Source of the DNA: an uncultured Pseudomonadales bacterium
GTDB taxonomy: Bacteria; Pseudomonadota; Gammaproteobacteria; Pseudomonadales; Pseudohongiellaceae
Assembly (NCBI GenBank): GCA_949372635.1
Contig: CASIAB010000001.1
Location: 1 to 64,000 of the forward strand
Length of the DNA: 64,000 nt
Direction of reading: 5' to 3'
Made by a program: the position numbers and the translations under genes. The first letter of the stretch is position 1. Every line of letters begins with the position of its first letter. The notes under the pieces are model-generated. The model ran no database searches and was not told the origin of the DNA. It saw only the letters and a list, made by a program, of their open reading frames with translations. Of this stretch, positions 17,413-26,710 are shown in pieces.

Positions 17413-19563
17413 CTAAAACGTGGCTCGGACCTTAACCGTAAATCGGGGCCCGGTTGTAGTACAGAAACGTTCGATCTCCCTGATATCTCCATTGATCAGA
17501 CGTCCGTTGAAACGTCTTCGCTCTCGGCAAGCATCTTGATTCAGAAGATTGTCCGCTTCGAACCTGAAGGTAAACCTACCGACACTATTCTTCTCAGCGA
17601 ACAAACTTAGATTGCTGACCATACCCGAGCCTAAGAAGATAACATTATCGATATCATAGAAGGGCCGATTGCCGTCGAATCCGTCCCGATAATTGAGGCC
17701 GTAATTGAAATTTTGTGATGGGATATCGTGACGAAAACCTAGACGAATATTCCCCCTGTCGAATGGCACGACCTTTCTATTCTTGCCAATTAGCGGCGCA
17801 AATATTTTCGAATCCTGCACCAATACACCTGCAGTAACTACCGCCTGAGGGAGATTCAGAAATCCCAAGCGGATGCTGGCATTAAGATTGAGACCATAGA
17901 CTGTGCCGTCACCCACATTGCCGTTGGTTGTCGCTAGATTGGCTTCGCTTGTAGAAACATCAATACGGTCAATCGAATTGCCGACATCGTAGTAGAACAG
18001 ACTGGAATTGAGCACACCGCCATCATTAGGGAGCCGATAGTCAAGATTGACGTTATAACGCCAAACTTCTTCCTGCTCTAACTCCGGATTTCCAGCAAGG
18101 ATATCTTGAGTCTCATCTCTGTCATTAGCGGCGGCCGAAAAATCTGAGAAGCGCAGTTGTGACACATCGAGTTCAGCTGACATGCGAAGCTGAAAGCTGC
18201 TACTCATATTAAATCTTAGATCGAATTTAGGCTTCAGAAAGTCAAAATTTCGACTTACATTTACATCACCGGACTGCGATATCTCCGAGTCCTCATAGAA
18301 CAAACTACTCTCCAAAGACAGTCGCTGATTGATCTGCCAATTATGTATAGCGAATCCTTCGTAGCGAATCTCTTCTACCGTAGACACTGCATTCGGTAAG
18401 GCGACTGGGGTTAGGCCACCATGATCTGGGGAGGCAATTCCACCAAGAGGCAAACCAATTTTCAATGCAGAATCGAGTATGGTCTGTGCTCTCTCTATAC
18501 CCAGCTCCAAGTTCTGATCATCTGCCGGATCAAACGTGTAAGAGGTACGTATTATGCGTTCTCGCTCACGGCTGCTGGTATCTAGAAATAGGTTCTTGGT
18601 TTCCGGCCCATCAAGGCCAGAAGAAAAAAATCGCTCGCGGGTAATGGCGTTATTAGCCTCGTTTACGATGAAGAGGACTTTGTATTTTCCGCCACTATCA
18701 AAATTGTATTCATAGTCGCCACCAAACTCCCAGTTATCTGAACTGGCAGGAAGCTCCTCGCGCTCTACTCGGATAGACGGTGGTGAGTTCTGGAAATTGG
18801 TAATAGTCCGCACCAAATTCGCAGGCGGATCGCTCTCTTGGTAGAGACCATTGAAGGCAATTCTGCTTCCATCTGATATCTGATAGGCGATATTGGAATT
18901 TAGAGTGTATATGGTCTGATCTTGGGTACGCTCGATCTCGCGAACATCATTCAGACCAAGTCCAGGAGGTAATACGCTGATTTCATAGCTTTCCAAATCC
19001 TGATAACCCGCCCTAACTTGAGCGCTCAAGAGATAGTCAAGCTGCCCTGTCTGCCCACTAAAGGAAAAAGTCCCTATAGGCTCGACCTGGCCATCGCGGA
19101 AATGTGCCGCACCTAGTTCGGTCGCAAGGCTAGAACTCGATTGCGACTCAAGTAAAACGATATTGATTAGCTGGCCGCTGTTGCGAACATCGAGGTCGCC
19201 GGAGGTGCCACGAATAATTTCAATGTACTGAACTTGGTCTGCGGAAATTCTGTCGAGCTGGCTACTGGCCTCATTCGCCTTACCGGCCATGCGCTTGCCA
19301 TTGATCAGGATCTGTTCGCTCGCACCGAGGCCTCGGTCTGCACCGTTAAAGCTTTGAACCTCATTTCCTTCAAGCGCCACGCTGATACCAGGAATAACAT
19401 TCAGCATGTCATTGACTGACACCGGGCCGTATTGCGCAAAGAAAGAAGCTGGGTAGGTAACCGTGGACTCGTCTTCGGTGGCTTCTTGTGCTATTGCTGA
19501 GGCAGCAATTCCACAAAGTAATACTGTTGACATTACTCTTAGATACATCTTTATAAACTCCAT
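17413..19563 (-). CDS. TonB-dependent receptor
   Basis: This 716-aa outer-membrane protein has a Sec signal (ending AIAQ), a plug domain (residues about 40-150, with GASEQILINGKRMAGK and QVQYIEIIRGTSGDLDVR) and a long beta-barrel ending in VKVRATF, with a C-terminal Phe. The plug is recognisable although no clear TonB box is visible. The ligand cannot be inferred. It is transcribed divergently from the PLP enzyme at 19778, and a perfect 14-bp palindrome lies just upstream of its start. Confidence 0.9.
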   Translation of the reverse strand: MEFIKMYLRVMSTVLLCGIAASAIAQEATEDESTVTYPASFFAQYGPVSVNDMLNVIPGISVALEGNEVQSFNGADRGLGASEQILINGKRMAGKANEASSQLDRISADQVQYIEIIRGTSGDLDVRNSGQLINIVLLESQSSSSLATELGAAHFRDGQVEPIGTFSFSGQTGQLDYLLSAQVRAGYQDLESYEISVLPPGLGLNDVREIERTQDQTIYTLNSNIAYQISDGSRIAFNGLYQESDPPANLVRTITNFQNSPPSIRVEREELPASSDNWEFGGDYEYNFDSGGKYKVLFIVNEANNAITRERFFSSGLDGPETKNLFLDTSSRERERIIRTSYTFDPADDQNLELGIERAQTILDSALKIGLPLGGIASPDHGGLTPVALPNAVSTVEEIRYEGFAIHNWQINQRLSLESSLFYEDSEISQSGDVNVSRNFDFLKPKFDLRFNMSSSFQLRMSAELDVSQLRFSDFSAAANDRDETQDILAGNPELEQEEVWRYNVNLDYRLPNDGGVLNSSLFYYDVGNSIDRIDVSTSEANLATTNGNVGDGTVYGLNLNASIRLGFLNLPQAVVTAGVLVQDSKIFAPLIGKNRKVVPFDRGNIRLGFRHDIPSQNFNYGLNYRDGFDGNRPFYDIDNVIFLGSGMVSNLSLFAEKNSVGRFTFRFEADNLLNQDACRERRRFNGRLINGDIREIERFCTTTGPRFTVKVRATF

Positions 19564-19585
19564 ACGAGAACCTTATATGAGTATG

Positions 19586-19599
19586 TTAACTCGAGTTAA
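19586..19599. promoter_or_regulatory. 14-bp palindrome upstream of the TonB receptor
   Basis: TTAACTCGAGTTAA is a perfect palindrome 23-36 bases before the TonB receptor start, in the divergent promoter region. It is a plausible regulator-binding site; the regulator is not identified. Confidence 0.5.
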
Positions 19600-19777
19600 G
19601 GTGCATATACAGTGCCTACTAGTCCTTTAACCTCATGTTCCTTCTCTTGATCGCGTTAGATCTCGAATCTCAGACAAACTAAACACGGACTACTGATTCG
19701 TTGTTAGGCATAGCCTACCTAGTGATTGCCGAGTATGATTGTTGATCGTTATTCCAATTGAGCGCAGCGAGGCCTCT

Positions 19778-21019
19778 ATGACTAGTGAACTTATCTCTCG
19801 ACGTCGTTTCCTTCAAGCTAGTGGCGCAGCCGCTATCGGACTACCCTCACTTGCTCGCGGCTATACAGCCTCGGAGATGCGAGGCTTCTATGCTAATGGC
19901 GAGATGTCCACAAATGTCTCGAAATGGGAGCTAGACACCCCAGCCCTTTGCGTCGATCTAGATCTCCTAGAAGCTAACCTCGACCATATGGCCTCCACAA
20001 TGACTGCCAACGGCATAGCGAGCCGACCCCACGCGAAGACTCACAAGTGCCCGACTATCGCGCATATGCAGATGGATCGCGGCTCGGTCGGAATATGCAC
20101 AGCCAAAGTCAGCGAAGCGGAAGCGATGTTCCAGAATGGGATAGACCAGATCCTGAATACCACAGGAAGCGTAACGCCAACAAAGATTAGACGCGCTATG
20201 AACCTCCGCGCACAGTGTCCAGGCTTTATTCAGGCGACCGATTCCGAGCCGAATGCACGCCTGCTTTCTGAGGCTGCCGTAAATATGGGTATCGTTGCTG
20301 ACGTGGTGGTCGATGTAGACCCTGGCATACGTCGCACCGGCACTCCCTTCGGACAACCTGCTCTGCGACTAGCACAGCTCATCGATCAGCTACCTGGATT
20401 AAACTTTCGCGGCATGCTTTGCTATGATGCTGCCGCACAGCACGTGGTCGGCTTCCAGACTCGAAAGGCACAGACGCTCGAGCGCATGATACAGGCAACC
20501 GACACCCTCGAACTCATGCAGCGCTCTGGACTTAATACCGAGATCTTCAGTGGCGGTGGTACCGGCACCTACAATATCGACCATGAAACGAAGGGCATGA
20601 CCGACGTACAGGTTGGCAGCTACGTTTTCATGGATGCTCAGTACATTTCAATTGGCGGCGAAGAGAACATCGAGGTGTATTCCGACTTCGCCACCTCACT
20701 TACTGTGATGACGACAGTATTGAACGATCAATACGAAGGTCGCGCTACTTCCGATGCCGGCGCCAAGGCCTGCACGATCAATCAGCCCTGGCCTATCGTC
20801 AAGGGCGAGTCCGATATTACCTATCGATCTGGTTCTGACGAGTTTGGCACCATCATCTATGGTGACGACCCATCGCGTAACTACAAGGTTGGAGACAAAC
20901 TCGAAGTCATCGTCTCGCACTGCGATCCGGTCGTGAATCTTTACGATCAGATGTACGCGATTCGTGGGGATAAGGTCGAGGCAGTGTGGCCGATCTCGGC
21001 GAGGGGCATGTCAGCCTAA
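19778..21019 (+). CDS. D-threonine aldolase/DSD1-like PLP enzyme with Tat signal
   Basis: I choose the ATG at 19778 because GAGG lies six bases upstream and the protein then starts with a Tat signal (SRRRFLQASGAAAIG); a TTG at 19739 is less likely. The 413-aa enzyme belongs to the fold-type III, alanine-racemase-like group: LDTPALCVDLD, the PLP lysine in RPHAKTHK (Lys87), the CYDAAAQH segment, GGGTGTYNID phosphate loop and the C-terminal zinc-site motif SHCDPVVNLYDQ. Relatives cleave D-threonine or dehydrate D-serine. Export by Tat of a PLP enzyme is unusual but fits the many exported enzymes of this region. The gene ends at a strong terminator. Confidence 0.88.
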   Translation: MTSELISRRRFLQASGAAAIGLPSLARGYTASEMRGFYANGEMSTNVSKWELDTPALCVDLDLLEANLDHMASTMTANGIASRPHAKTHKCPTIAHMQMDRGSVGICTAKVSEAEAMFQNGIDQILNTTGSVTPTKIRRAMNLRAQCPGFIQATDSEPNARLLSEAAVNMGIVADVVVDVDPGIRRTGTPFGQPALRLAQLIDQLPGLNFRGMLCYDAAAQHVVGFQTRKAQTLERMIQATDTLELMQRSGLNTEIFSGGGTGTYNIDHETKGMTDVQVGSYVFMDAQYISIGGEENIEVYSDFATSLTVMTTVLNDQYEGRATSDAGAKACTINQPWPIVKGESDITYRSGSDEFGTIIYGDDPSRNYKVGDKLEVIVSHCDPVVNLYDQMYAIRGDKVEAVWPISARGMSA

Positions 21020-21040
21020 GACAAGACATAAGTAAAGCAG

Positions 21041-21063
21041 AAGGGAGCTTTCGCTCCCTTTTT
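21041..21063 (+). terminator. Intrinsic terminator between convergent genes
   Basis: AAGGGAGC (21041-21048) pairs perfectly with GCTCCCTT (21053-21060) around a TTTC loop, with T following. The A/T flanks on both sides suit termination of both the PLP-enzyme gene and the convergent lactone-oxidase operon. Confidence 0.85.
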
Positions 21064-21077
21064 CATGCGTTGCTTTT

Positions 21078-22445
21078 TTATGCGTTGAATAGGGCTCGCA
21101 GATGAGGATTCAACATTCTTCCCTGCGGATCTAACTCGCGCCGCAGCTCCATAAAATCTTTAAAGCGTGGATACAACTCGGTCAGCTCAAGATGAGTGAG
21201 ATTGTGCACCTTCCCCCAGTGCGGGCGTCCACCGTATTTCCAGAAGATGGGCTCGATGACGTTAAAATAGGGTCGATAGTCTTCGCTCGCCGCTCGGTGA
21301 ATCGAAATCGTCGCATGGGGATGTTCTCCGTAAGCCATGCTTAGCCAATCATCATCGGCACCGACATAACGATATTCCAACACGAAGTTTACATCGATCG
21401 CCTGATCATAGATTGTCTTAAGAATCTCACGTAGACATTCAGCACCCACTTCCGCAGGCACAGAATACTCCATCTCATTGAAACGACTGTTGCGCACATT
21501 GCTAAGTATCTTATGAGATATATCGACAGACTCGCTTGGTTGAATCCGTGACGCAGTCGCATTCGATTGCCGAAGACGCTCGGCTGGAGTTGGGTTGTCG
21601 CTTAGACCCAGGGACTCGGCTATCGACGCATCGCTAGTAGGCTCTGCTTCCAATTCCACCTCGCCAATAGGCTCATCGGTCTCATCGATAGACAGCACCA
21701 GTGAATAATCGGAATACACCAGCGGGAAAATTTCAAAGTGTCGATGGCTCGCAGCCAGTTCATCGAAGTTCGCGAGAATGTCTTCGGTTGGCGCCGCCCA
21801 TTCGCGCTTCTTCAATTTGTAGGCTTCTCTGTTCTGCATGGTCACTTGGGTAACGATGCCAAGCGCTCCCAAATTCACGCGAGCAGCGTGCAGCAAGTCC
21901 TCGTCACTGGAATCGATGTCCATGACGTTGCCGTTCGGGGTCACGAGGCGCAAGGACGTTATAAACGATGACAATGCCTGGAGAGTAACGCCGGTACCAT
22001 GTGTACCAGTTGCTATTGCACCTGCTACGGTCTGTCTGTCTATATCAGGCAGGTTGATCATACCTTGGCCGATCGCATCGAGCTGTGCTCCGAGATCGCC
22101 CAGGCGAGAACCAGCGCCCAATGTCACCTGATTGTTTTCACTATCTGAATCTAGGATACCGCTAAGCTGATCTATCACGACAAGATGCCCGTCTGTAGGA
22201 ACCAGCGGACTAAATGAGTGGCCTGATCCTACCGGGCGAATCGGTCCTAGAGTATTTCTCAATAGGCTCGTTAATTCTTCTTCGCTGCCTATGTCGTAAC
22301 GACCGGCTGGCTGGCAGGTCTGACCACCAGACCAGTTACTCCAAGACGCCGAGTGTGCGAACGCCGCGCCTGAACCTGCGTAGGCTCCGAACAACGCGGC
22401 TCTCACGCTGGAAGCTAAAAATGTACGCCTAGATATCTGTTTCAT
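21078..22445 (-). CDS. Tat-exported D-arabinono-1,4-lactone oxidase family flavoprotein
   Basis: This 455-aa protein starts with a Tat signal (SRRTFLASSVRAALFG). It has an FAD-binding-4 domain with PVGSGHSFSPLV, where His76 is the residue that carries covalent FAD in this family, and the VAGAIATGTHGTG segment, then the ALO C-terminal domain ending HWGKVHNLT and LDPQGRMLNPHL. The family oxidises sugar lactones or alditols. The cytochrome c lipoprotein gene directly upstream overlaps it by four bases (ATGA), so electrons probably go to the respiratory chain and not to oxygen; this is inference from the context. Confidence 0.9.
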   Translation of the reverse strand: MKQISRRTFLASSVRAALFGAYAGSGAAFAHSASWSNWSGGQTCQPAGRYDIGSEEELTSLLRNTLGPIRPVGSGHSFSPLVPTDGHLVVIDQLSGILDSDSENNQVTLGAGSRLGDLGAQLDAIGQGMINLPDIDRQTVAGAIATGTHGTGVTLQALSSFITSLRLVTPNGNVMDIDSSDEDLLHAARVNLGALGIVTQVTMQNREAYKLKKREWAAPTEDILANFDELAASHRHFEIFPLVYSDYSLVLSIDETDEPIGEVELEAEPTSDASIAESLGLSDNPTPAERLRQSNATASRIQPSESVDISHKILSNVRNSRFNEMEYSVPAEVGAECLREILKTIYDQAIDVNFVLEYRYVGADDDWLSMAYGEHPHATISIHRAASEDYRPYFNVIEPIFWKYGGRPHWGKVHNLTHLELTELYPRFKDFMELRRELDPQGRMLNPHLRALFNA

Positions 22446-22819
22446 TGGTTGAGACCCGCCATGTAAGCAACCATCGCTCTAAAATCGGAGACCTCGCAGG
22501 CCATGCAATAGCCCAGTGGCGGCATGGAGTTTAAGCCTTCAACCACGTTGTTAATAATAGCCTCTTCACCTTGCTGCAGCCTGCGTTGCCATTCGGCTGT
22601 GTCACCTACAACTGGGGCTCCAGCTTCGCCGGTGATGTGACATAGCGCACAGCTGCGAGACCACTTGGCCATCACCTCTTCATCCACGGTCACCGCGCGC
22701 AGCGTGGGTGGTCTGAACTGCTCACCGAATCCCAGGTTTTGGCTTGCAACACTTGAGCAAGCAGTCAGCAGAACCGCAAGGAGTGGTAGGGAAAATAAAT
22801 GGGGGCAAGATTTTTTCAT
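22442..22819 (-). CDS. Cytochrome c lipoprotein, class I, c5-like
   Basis: This 125-aa protein has a lipoprotein signal with lipobox LTAC (Cys21), one haem c motif CALCH (residues 57-61) and a distal SMPPLG (Met99) followed by two further cysteines (YCMACEV), as in cytochrome c5. Its ATGA overlap with the lactone-oxidase gene downstream indicates translational coupling. It is the likely electron acceptor of that oxidase at the periplasmic face of the membrane. Confidence 0.9.
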   Translation of the reverse strand: MKKSCPHLFSLPLLAVLLTACSSVASQNLGFGEQFRPPTLRAVTVDEEVMAKWSRSCALCHITGEAGAPVVGDTAEWQRRLQQGEEAIINNVVEGLNSMPPLGYCMACEVSDFRAMVAYMAGLNQ

Positions 22820-22906
22820 GTTCTTCCAATAATTAATCAGTGAACCACCTTAACCAGTGAGTCATAAGCTGTCAATTGAGTATTAACAGCAGAAGTTTGA
22901 CCAGCA

Positions 22907-24259
22907 TTAATCTTCATAGCGCTTGTTTTTCGCCTGGGCATTCAAGGAACGAAATGCTTCTAGCTTTTCTTTGATACGGGTTTCCAATCCAGTGTTCTTT
23001 GGGTGATAGAACTTCTCATCTTTTAACTCCAGCGGCAAATAATTTTCTCCAGCGGCGAACCCATTCTCTTCGTCATGGGCATAGCGATAGTCTTCGCCAT
23101 AGCCTAGTGATTTACTTAAGGTCGTGCTGGAGTTTCTTAGATGCAGCGGAACTTCCAAACTGCCGTTGCGGTTAACCGCCTGCTTCGCTGCATTAAACGC
23201 GGCATAGACTGCATTGCTTTTCGGCGCGCTAGCCATATAAACAGCCGCCTGCGCTAGAGCTAGGTCGCCTTCGGGGCTGCCCAGACGAGTGTAGGTGTCC
23301 CAACAACTAAGTGTTAGTGAGAGGGCTCTAGGGTCTGCGATGCCTATATCTTCAGACGCCATCCTTACTAAGCGGCGTGCGAGATAGATTGGATCGCAAC
23401 CGCCGTCCAACATCCTCGCCAACCAATACAGGGCGGCATCAGGTGATGAACCTCTCACCGCTTTGTGCAGGGCTGAAATTTGCTCGTAGAAACTATCTCC
23501 ACCTTTATCGAAGCGTCGACTGCCCTCTTCTAATACCTGTTGAATATGGCCGTCCGCTATAGTTCTACATCCATCCTCTGCCTCTCCCATGTCGCTTAGC
23601 ACTTCGAGATAGTTAAGGACGCGGCGCGCATCCCCATCACCTGCGCGGGCAAGCATCTGCCTTTGCGACTCGCTCAGATCCAAATTGAGCGCGGCTAGTC
23701 CTCTCTTCTCATCTAGCAGAGCATTCTCGATGACCCCTAACAGATCATCTTCAGTCAGGGGCTTAAGTAGGTAAACCCGCGCTCTCGAGAGCAAGGCATT
23801 GTTTAACTCGAAGGAAGGATTTTCTGTCGTAGCGCCGATGAATAACACGGTACCGTTCTCGATATGAGGCAGGAAGGCGTCTTGTTGTGCCTTGTTGAAT
23901 CGATGAACCTCGTCTACAAACAAAATGGTCTGGCTAGAACCACCCGCTTGATGATACTTAGCACGCTCAATGGTTGAGCGAATCTCTTTAACGCCATCGA
24001 GCACCGCAGACAGAGATTCGAAGTGATAGTCACAGGCAGCGGCGATGATCTTCGCCAGAGTGGTCTTGCCTACACCCGGCGGGCCCCAAAGAATCATCGA
24101 GTGCGGCAGCTTGTTCTGAATCGCCTCATAGATAGATTTTCCAGGGCTGAGCAGATGATTTTGCCCAACAAACTCTTCAAGATTTAGCGGACGCAATCTC
24201 GCAGCCAGTGGTTTGTAGCGCTGGCTGGATTCTCCATCTGGCAATAGTGATGCGCTCAT
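22907..24259 (-). CDS. rarA: Replication-associated recombination protein A
   Basis: This 450-aa AAA+ ATPase is the RarA/MgsA/WRNIP1 protein acting at stalled replication forks. Motifs are RLRPLNLEEFVGQ near the start, Walker A GPPGVGKTT (59-67), Walker B ILFVDEVHRF, sensor GATTENPSFELN and the C-terminal helical region with HLRNSSTTLSKSLGYG and YRYAHDEENGFA. Length is normal for the family. It lies about 100 bases downstream of the DUF1415 gene on the same strand. Confidence 0.97.
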   Translation of the reverse strand: MSASLLPDGESSQRYKPLAARLRPLNLEEFVGQNHLLSPGKSIYEAIQNKLPHSMILWGPPGVGKTTLAKIIAAACDYHFESLSAVLDGVKEIRSTIERAKYHQAGGSSQTILFVDEVHRFNKAQQDAFLPHIENGTVLFIGATTENPSFELNNALLSRARVYLLKPLTEDDLLGVIENALLDEKRGLAALNLDLSESQRQMLARAGDGDARRVLNYLEVLSDMGEAEDGCRTIADGHIQQVLEEGSRRFDKGGDSFYEQISALHKAVRGSSPDAALYWLARMLDGGCDPIYLARRLVRMASEDIGIADPRALSLTLSCWDTYTRLGSPEGDLALAQAAVYMASAPKSNAVYAAFNAAKQAVNRNGSLEVPLHLRNSSTTLSKSLGYGEDYRYAHDEENGFAAGENYLPLELKDEKFYHPKNTGLETRIKEKLEAFRSLNAQAKNKRYED

Positions 24260-24355
24260 ATTAACTACGCGTTGAGCAGCTTGTTAACAACAAAGGGCAT
24301 AATTCCACCAAAATTATTGTACAACGATATCGCAGGGCAGACTTAATATACTACC

Positions 24356-24910
24356 TTATTTAACGTGTTGGAGGAGAGACTGAAGTTTAGCTACACCCAG
24401 TCTACGCAACAGTCGAACATTCTGCAGAGGAATTGTCGTGATATCGGGATAGCTTGCTATTTCTCTTGTCACGCTTGCCTCTCGCAATACATGTAGCAGC
24501 GGATACGGCGATCGGTTGCTATAGTTTTCTGCTTCGATCACTGTCTCTGCGAATTTATACTGTGGATGGAAGCTCGCTATCTGGAAAATACCACTATATC
24601 CCTCTTGCAAGATTAGCGCATCGGCCAGGTCGAGGAATTGATTGAAGTCATCAAAGTCTTGAAGCACATTTGGGTGCACCAACAGAGTCGTCTCTACCTC
24701 GGAATCACTCTCGAGAATTTGCAATTCCTCCAGCAGGCTCACGAGAAGCTGCTCAGACGATTCTGTGAGAGATACAGAGAAGCGGATGCGGTCCTTCACC
24801 AATTCGCGTTTCGCGAAAGGACAGAGATTGAGATCAATGATGAACGATGCCAGCCAGCGGCGAACATCTTCAATTATTTTATTCTTCTGCACAACTGCCT
24901 CTGACATCAA
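24356..24910 (-). CDS. DUF1415 family protein
   Basis: This 184-aa cytoplasmic protein shows the DUF1415 pattern: IIDLNLCPFAKRE near residues 20-32, LLVHPNVLQDFDDFNQFLDLAD in the middle, FQIASFHPQYKFA and a C-terminal RSPYPLLHVLREASV. The conserved Cys (NLCPFA) and His (SFHPQY) are present. No biochemical role is established as far as I know. It starts 22 bases after the ABC exporter gene ends and probably shares its transcript. Confidence 0.9.
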   Translation of the reverse strand: MMSEAVVQKNKIIEDVRRWLASFIIDLNLCPFAKRELVKDRIRFSVSLTESSEQLLVSLLEELQILESDSEVETTLLVHPNVLQDFDDFNQFLDLADALILQEGYSGIFQIASFHPQYKFAETVIEAENYSNRSPYPLLHVLREASVTREIASYPDITTIPLQNVRLLRRLGVAKLQSLLQHVK

Positions 24911-24931
24911 ATTCGTTGAAGAAGAACCGTG

Positions 24932-26710
24932 CTACGCCTTTTTTTGTAGCACAGCGTCATCGGGACTTACAGAGAACTGGAGACTGGCCAGGTTTGCATA
25001 CAATTCGCTCTCGAGCAGTAACTCCTTATGAGAGCCCTTGGCGATTAACTTACCGGAATCGAGCACCGCAATCTTGCTTACGTTCATCACCGTCGCTAAA
25101 CGGTGCGCGATAACCAAGGAGGTGCGATTCGCCATCAATTTCTCCAACGCCATCTGTACCTTGCGCTCGCTCTCGGCATCCAGGGCGCTGGTCGCTTCGT
25201 CTAACAACAGAATCTCTGGGTCTTTCAGGATCGCTCTGGCTATCGCTATCCGCTGCTTCTGTCCACCCGATAGGCGAATGCCTGACTCGCCAAGATAGCT
25301 GTCGTAGCCCTCGGGTAACTTGTCTATGAATTCACTCGCATAGGCCGACTCGGCTGCACTGAGAACTTCTTCGTCGCTAGCATCGGGCCTGCCGTAGCGA
25401 ATATTGTCCCAGACATTGCCTGTAAACATGGTCGGCTGTTGAGACACTATTGCGATATGGCTTCTTAGCTCTTGTGGATCGAGTTCTCTGATGTCTACAC
25501 CATCTAATTCAATTGAACCTGATTGTGGATCGTAGAAACGCAGCACTAGATCGAAGAGTGTAGACTTGCCTGCACCCGAAGGACCTACTAAAGCAACACT
25601 CTCTCCCGACTTAATTTGCAAAGTGACGCCATCCAGTGCCGCAGTTTCGGGACGAGAGGCATAAGCAAACGTAACATCCGTTAAGGTAAGCAAGCCCTTA
25701 AAATCACCATTGAGTTGACGCGGATTCTTCGGCGTCTCGATTTCATTCTCGGCCTCTAACAACTCCATCAGTCTCTCCATCGCGCCTGCGGCACGCTGTA
25801 GTTCGGTGATGACCTGACTTATTGCACCAACCGCCGACGCCACTATTACCGCGTAGGCCACGAAAGCAGTGAGTTCTCCTGCCGACATCGTGCCGTTAAT
25901 AACATCTTGACCACCGACCCAGATCATCACTGCTAACGCGCCGAATACCAGCGTTATTACAATTGTAATAAGGAAAGATCGCATCATGATGCGGCGCAAG
26001 GCAACATTAAATGCAGTCTCTACATGATCGGAAAACTGCCTATCATCATGACTCTGATGATTGTAAGCCTGCACCGTCTTAATCTGCTGGATAGTTTCGC
26101 CGACATAAGCACCAACATTCGCGATCTCGTCTTGACTGCTCCTAGAGAGCAGTCGCACCTTTTTGCCAAAGTATAAAATTGGGCCAATCACGAGCGGGAT
26201 ACAGATCATCACAACGCTGGTAAGTTTAGGATTCGTTATAAACAAAAATATTGTGCCACCTAGCATCATCAGGATGTTACGCAGCGCAATCGAAGCCGAT
26301 GATCCAATGACGGATTGAATGAGTGTGGTATCGGTAGTGATACGCGACTGAATCTCACCACTAAGGCTGTCTTCAAAATAGCCAGGATGCAAGTGAATGA
26401 TGTGGGAATACACTGCCATGCGAATGTCGGCCGTGACGCGTTCACCTAACCAGGACACCCAATAGAATCTAGCAAAGGTACCAACCGCTTGAAAGATCGC
26501 AATGAGGAAAAACCCCAATACAGCAGTATTGAGCGCTTCGGTTGAGCCTTCGACAAATCCACTATCGACAATGATTCTTACGTATTGAACCAGGCCCAAC
26601 GTCAACCCTGCTGTGAAAACGAGAGCGACTGATGCGATAGCAATTTGCTTCTTGTAGGGCTTTAAAAAAGAGGCTGATTTTAGGAGTAATGAAGTACTGG
26701 AGTCTGACAT
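24932..26710 (-). CDS. ABC exporter, fused permease and ATPase (MsbA-like)
   Basis: This 592-aa half-transporter has six membrane segments in residues 1-320 (ABC transmembrane type 1) and an ATPase domain after about 340: Walker A GPSGAGKST near 377, Q-loop IVSQQPTMF, signature RLSGGQKQR near 480 and Walker B ILLLDEATSALD. It dimerises to export lipids, lipid-linked molecules or drugs. MsbA proper is normally beside lpxK, which is absent here, so I leave the substrate open. DUF1415 and rarA follow on the same strand. Confidence 0.92.
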   Translation of the reverse strand: MSDSSTSLLLKSASFLKPYKKQIAIASVALVFTAGLTLGLVQYVRIIVDSGFVEGSTEALNTAVLGFFLIAIFQAVGTFARFYWVSWLGERVTADIRMAVYSHIIHLHPGYFEDSLSGEIQSRITTDTTLIQSVIGSSASIALRNILMMLGGTIFLFITNPKLTSVVMICIPLVIGPILYFGKKVRLLSRSSQDEIANVGAYVGETIQQIKTVQAYNHQSHDDRQFSDHVETAFNVALRRIMMRSFLITIVITLVFGALAVMIWVGGQDVINGTMSAGELTAFVAYAVIVASAVGAISQVITELQRAAGAMERLMELLEAENEIETPKNPRQLNGDFKGLLTLTDVTFAYASRPETAALDGVTLQIKSGESVALVGPSGAGKSTLFDLVLRFYDPQSGSIELDGVDIRELDPQELRSHIAIVSQQPTMFTGNVWDNIRYGRPDASDEEVLSAAESAYASEFIDKLPEGYDSYLGESGIRLSGGQKQRIAIARAILKDPEILLLDEATSALDAESERKVQMALEKLMANRTSLVIAHRLATVMNVSKIAVLDSGKLIAKGSHKELLLESELYANLASLQFSVSPDDAVLQKKA

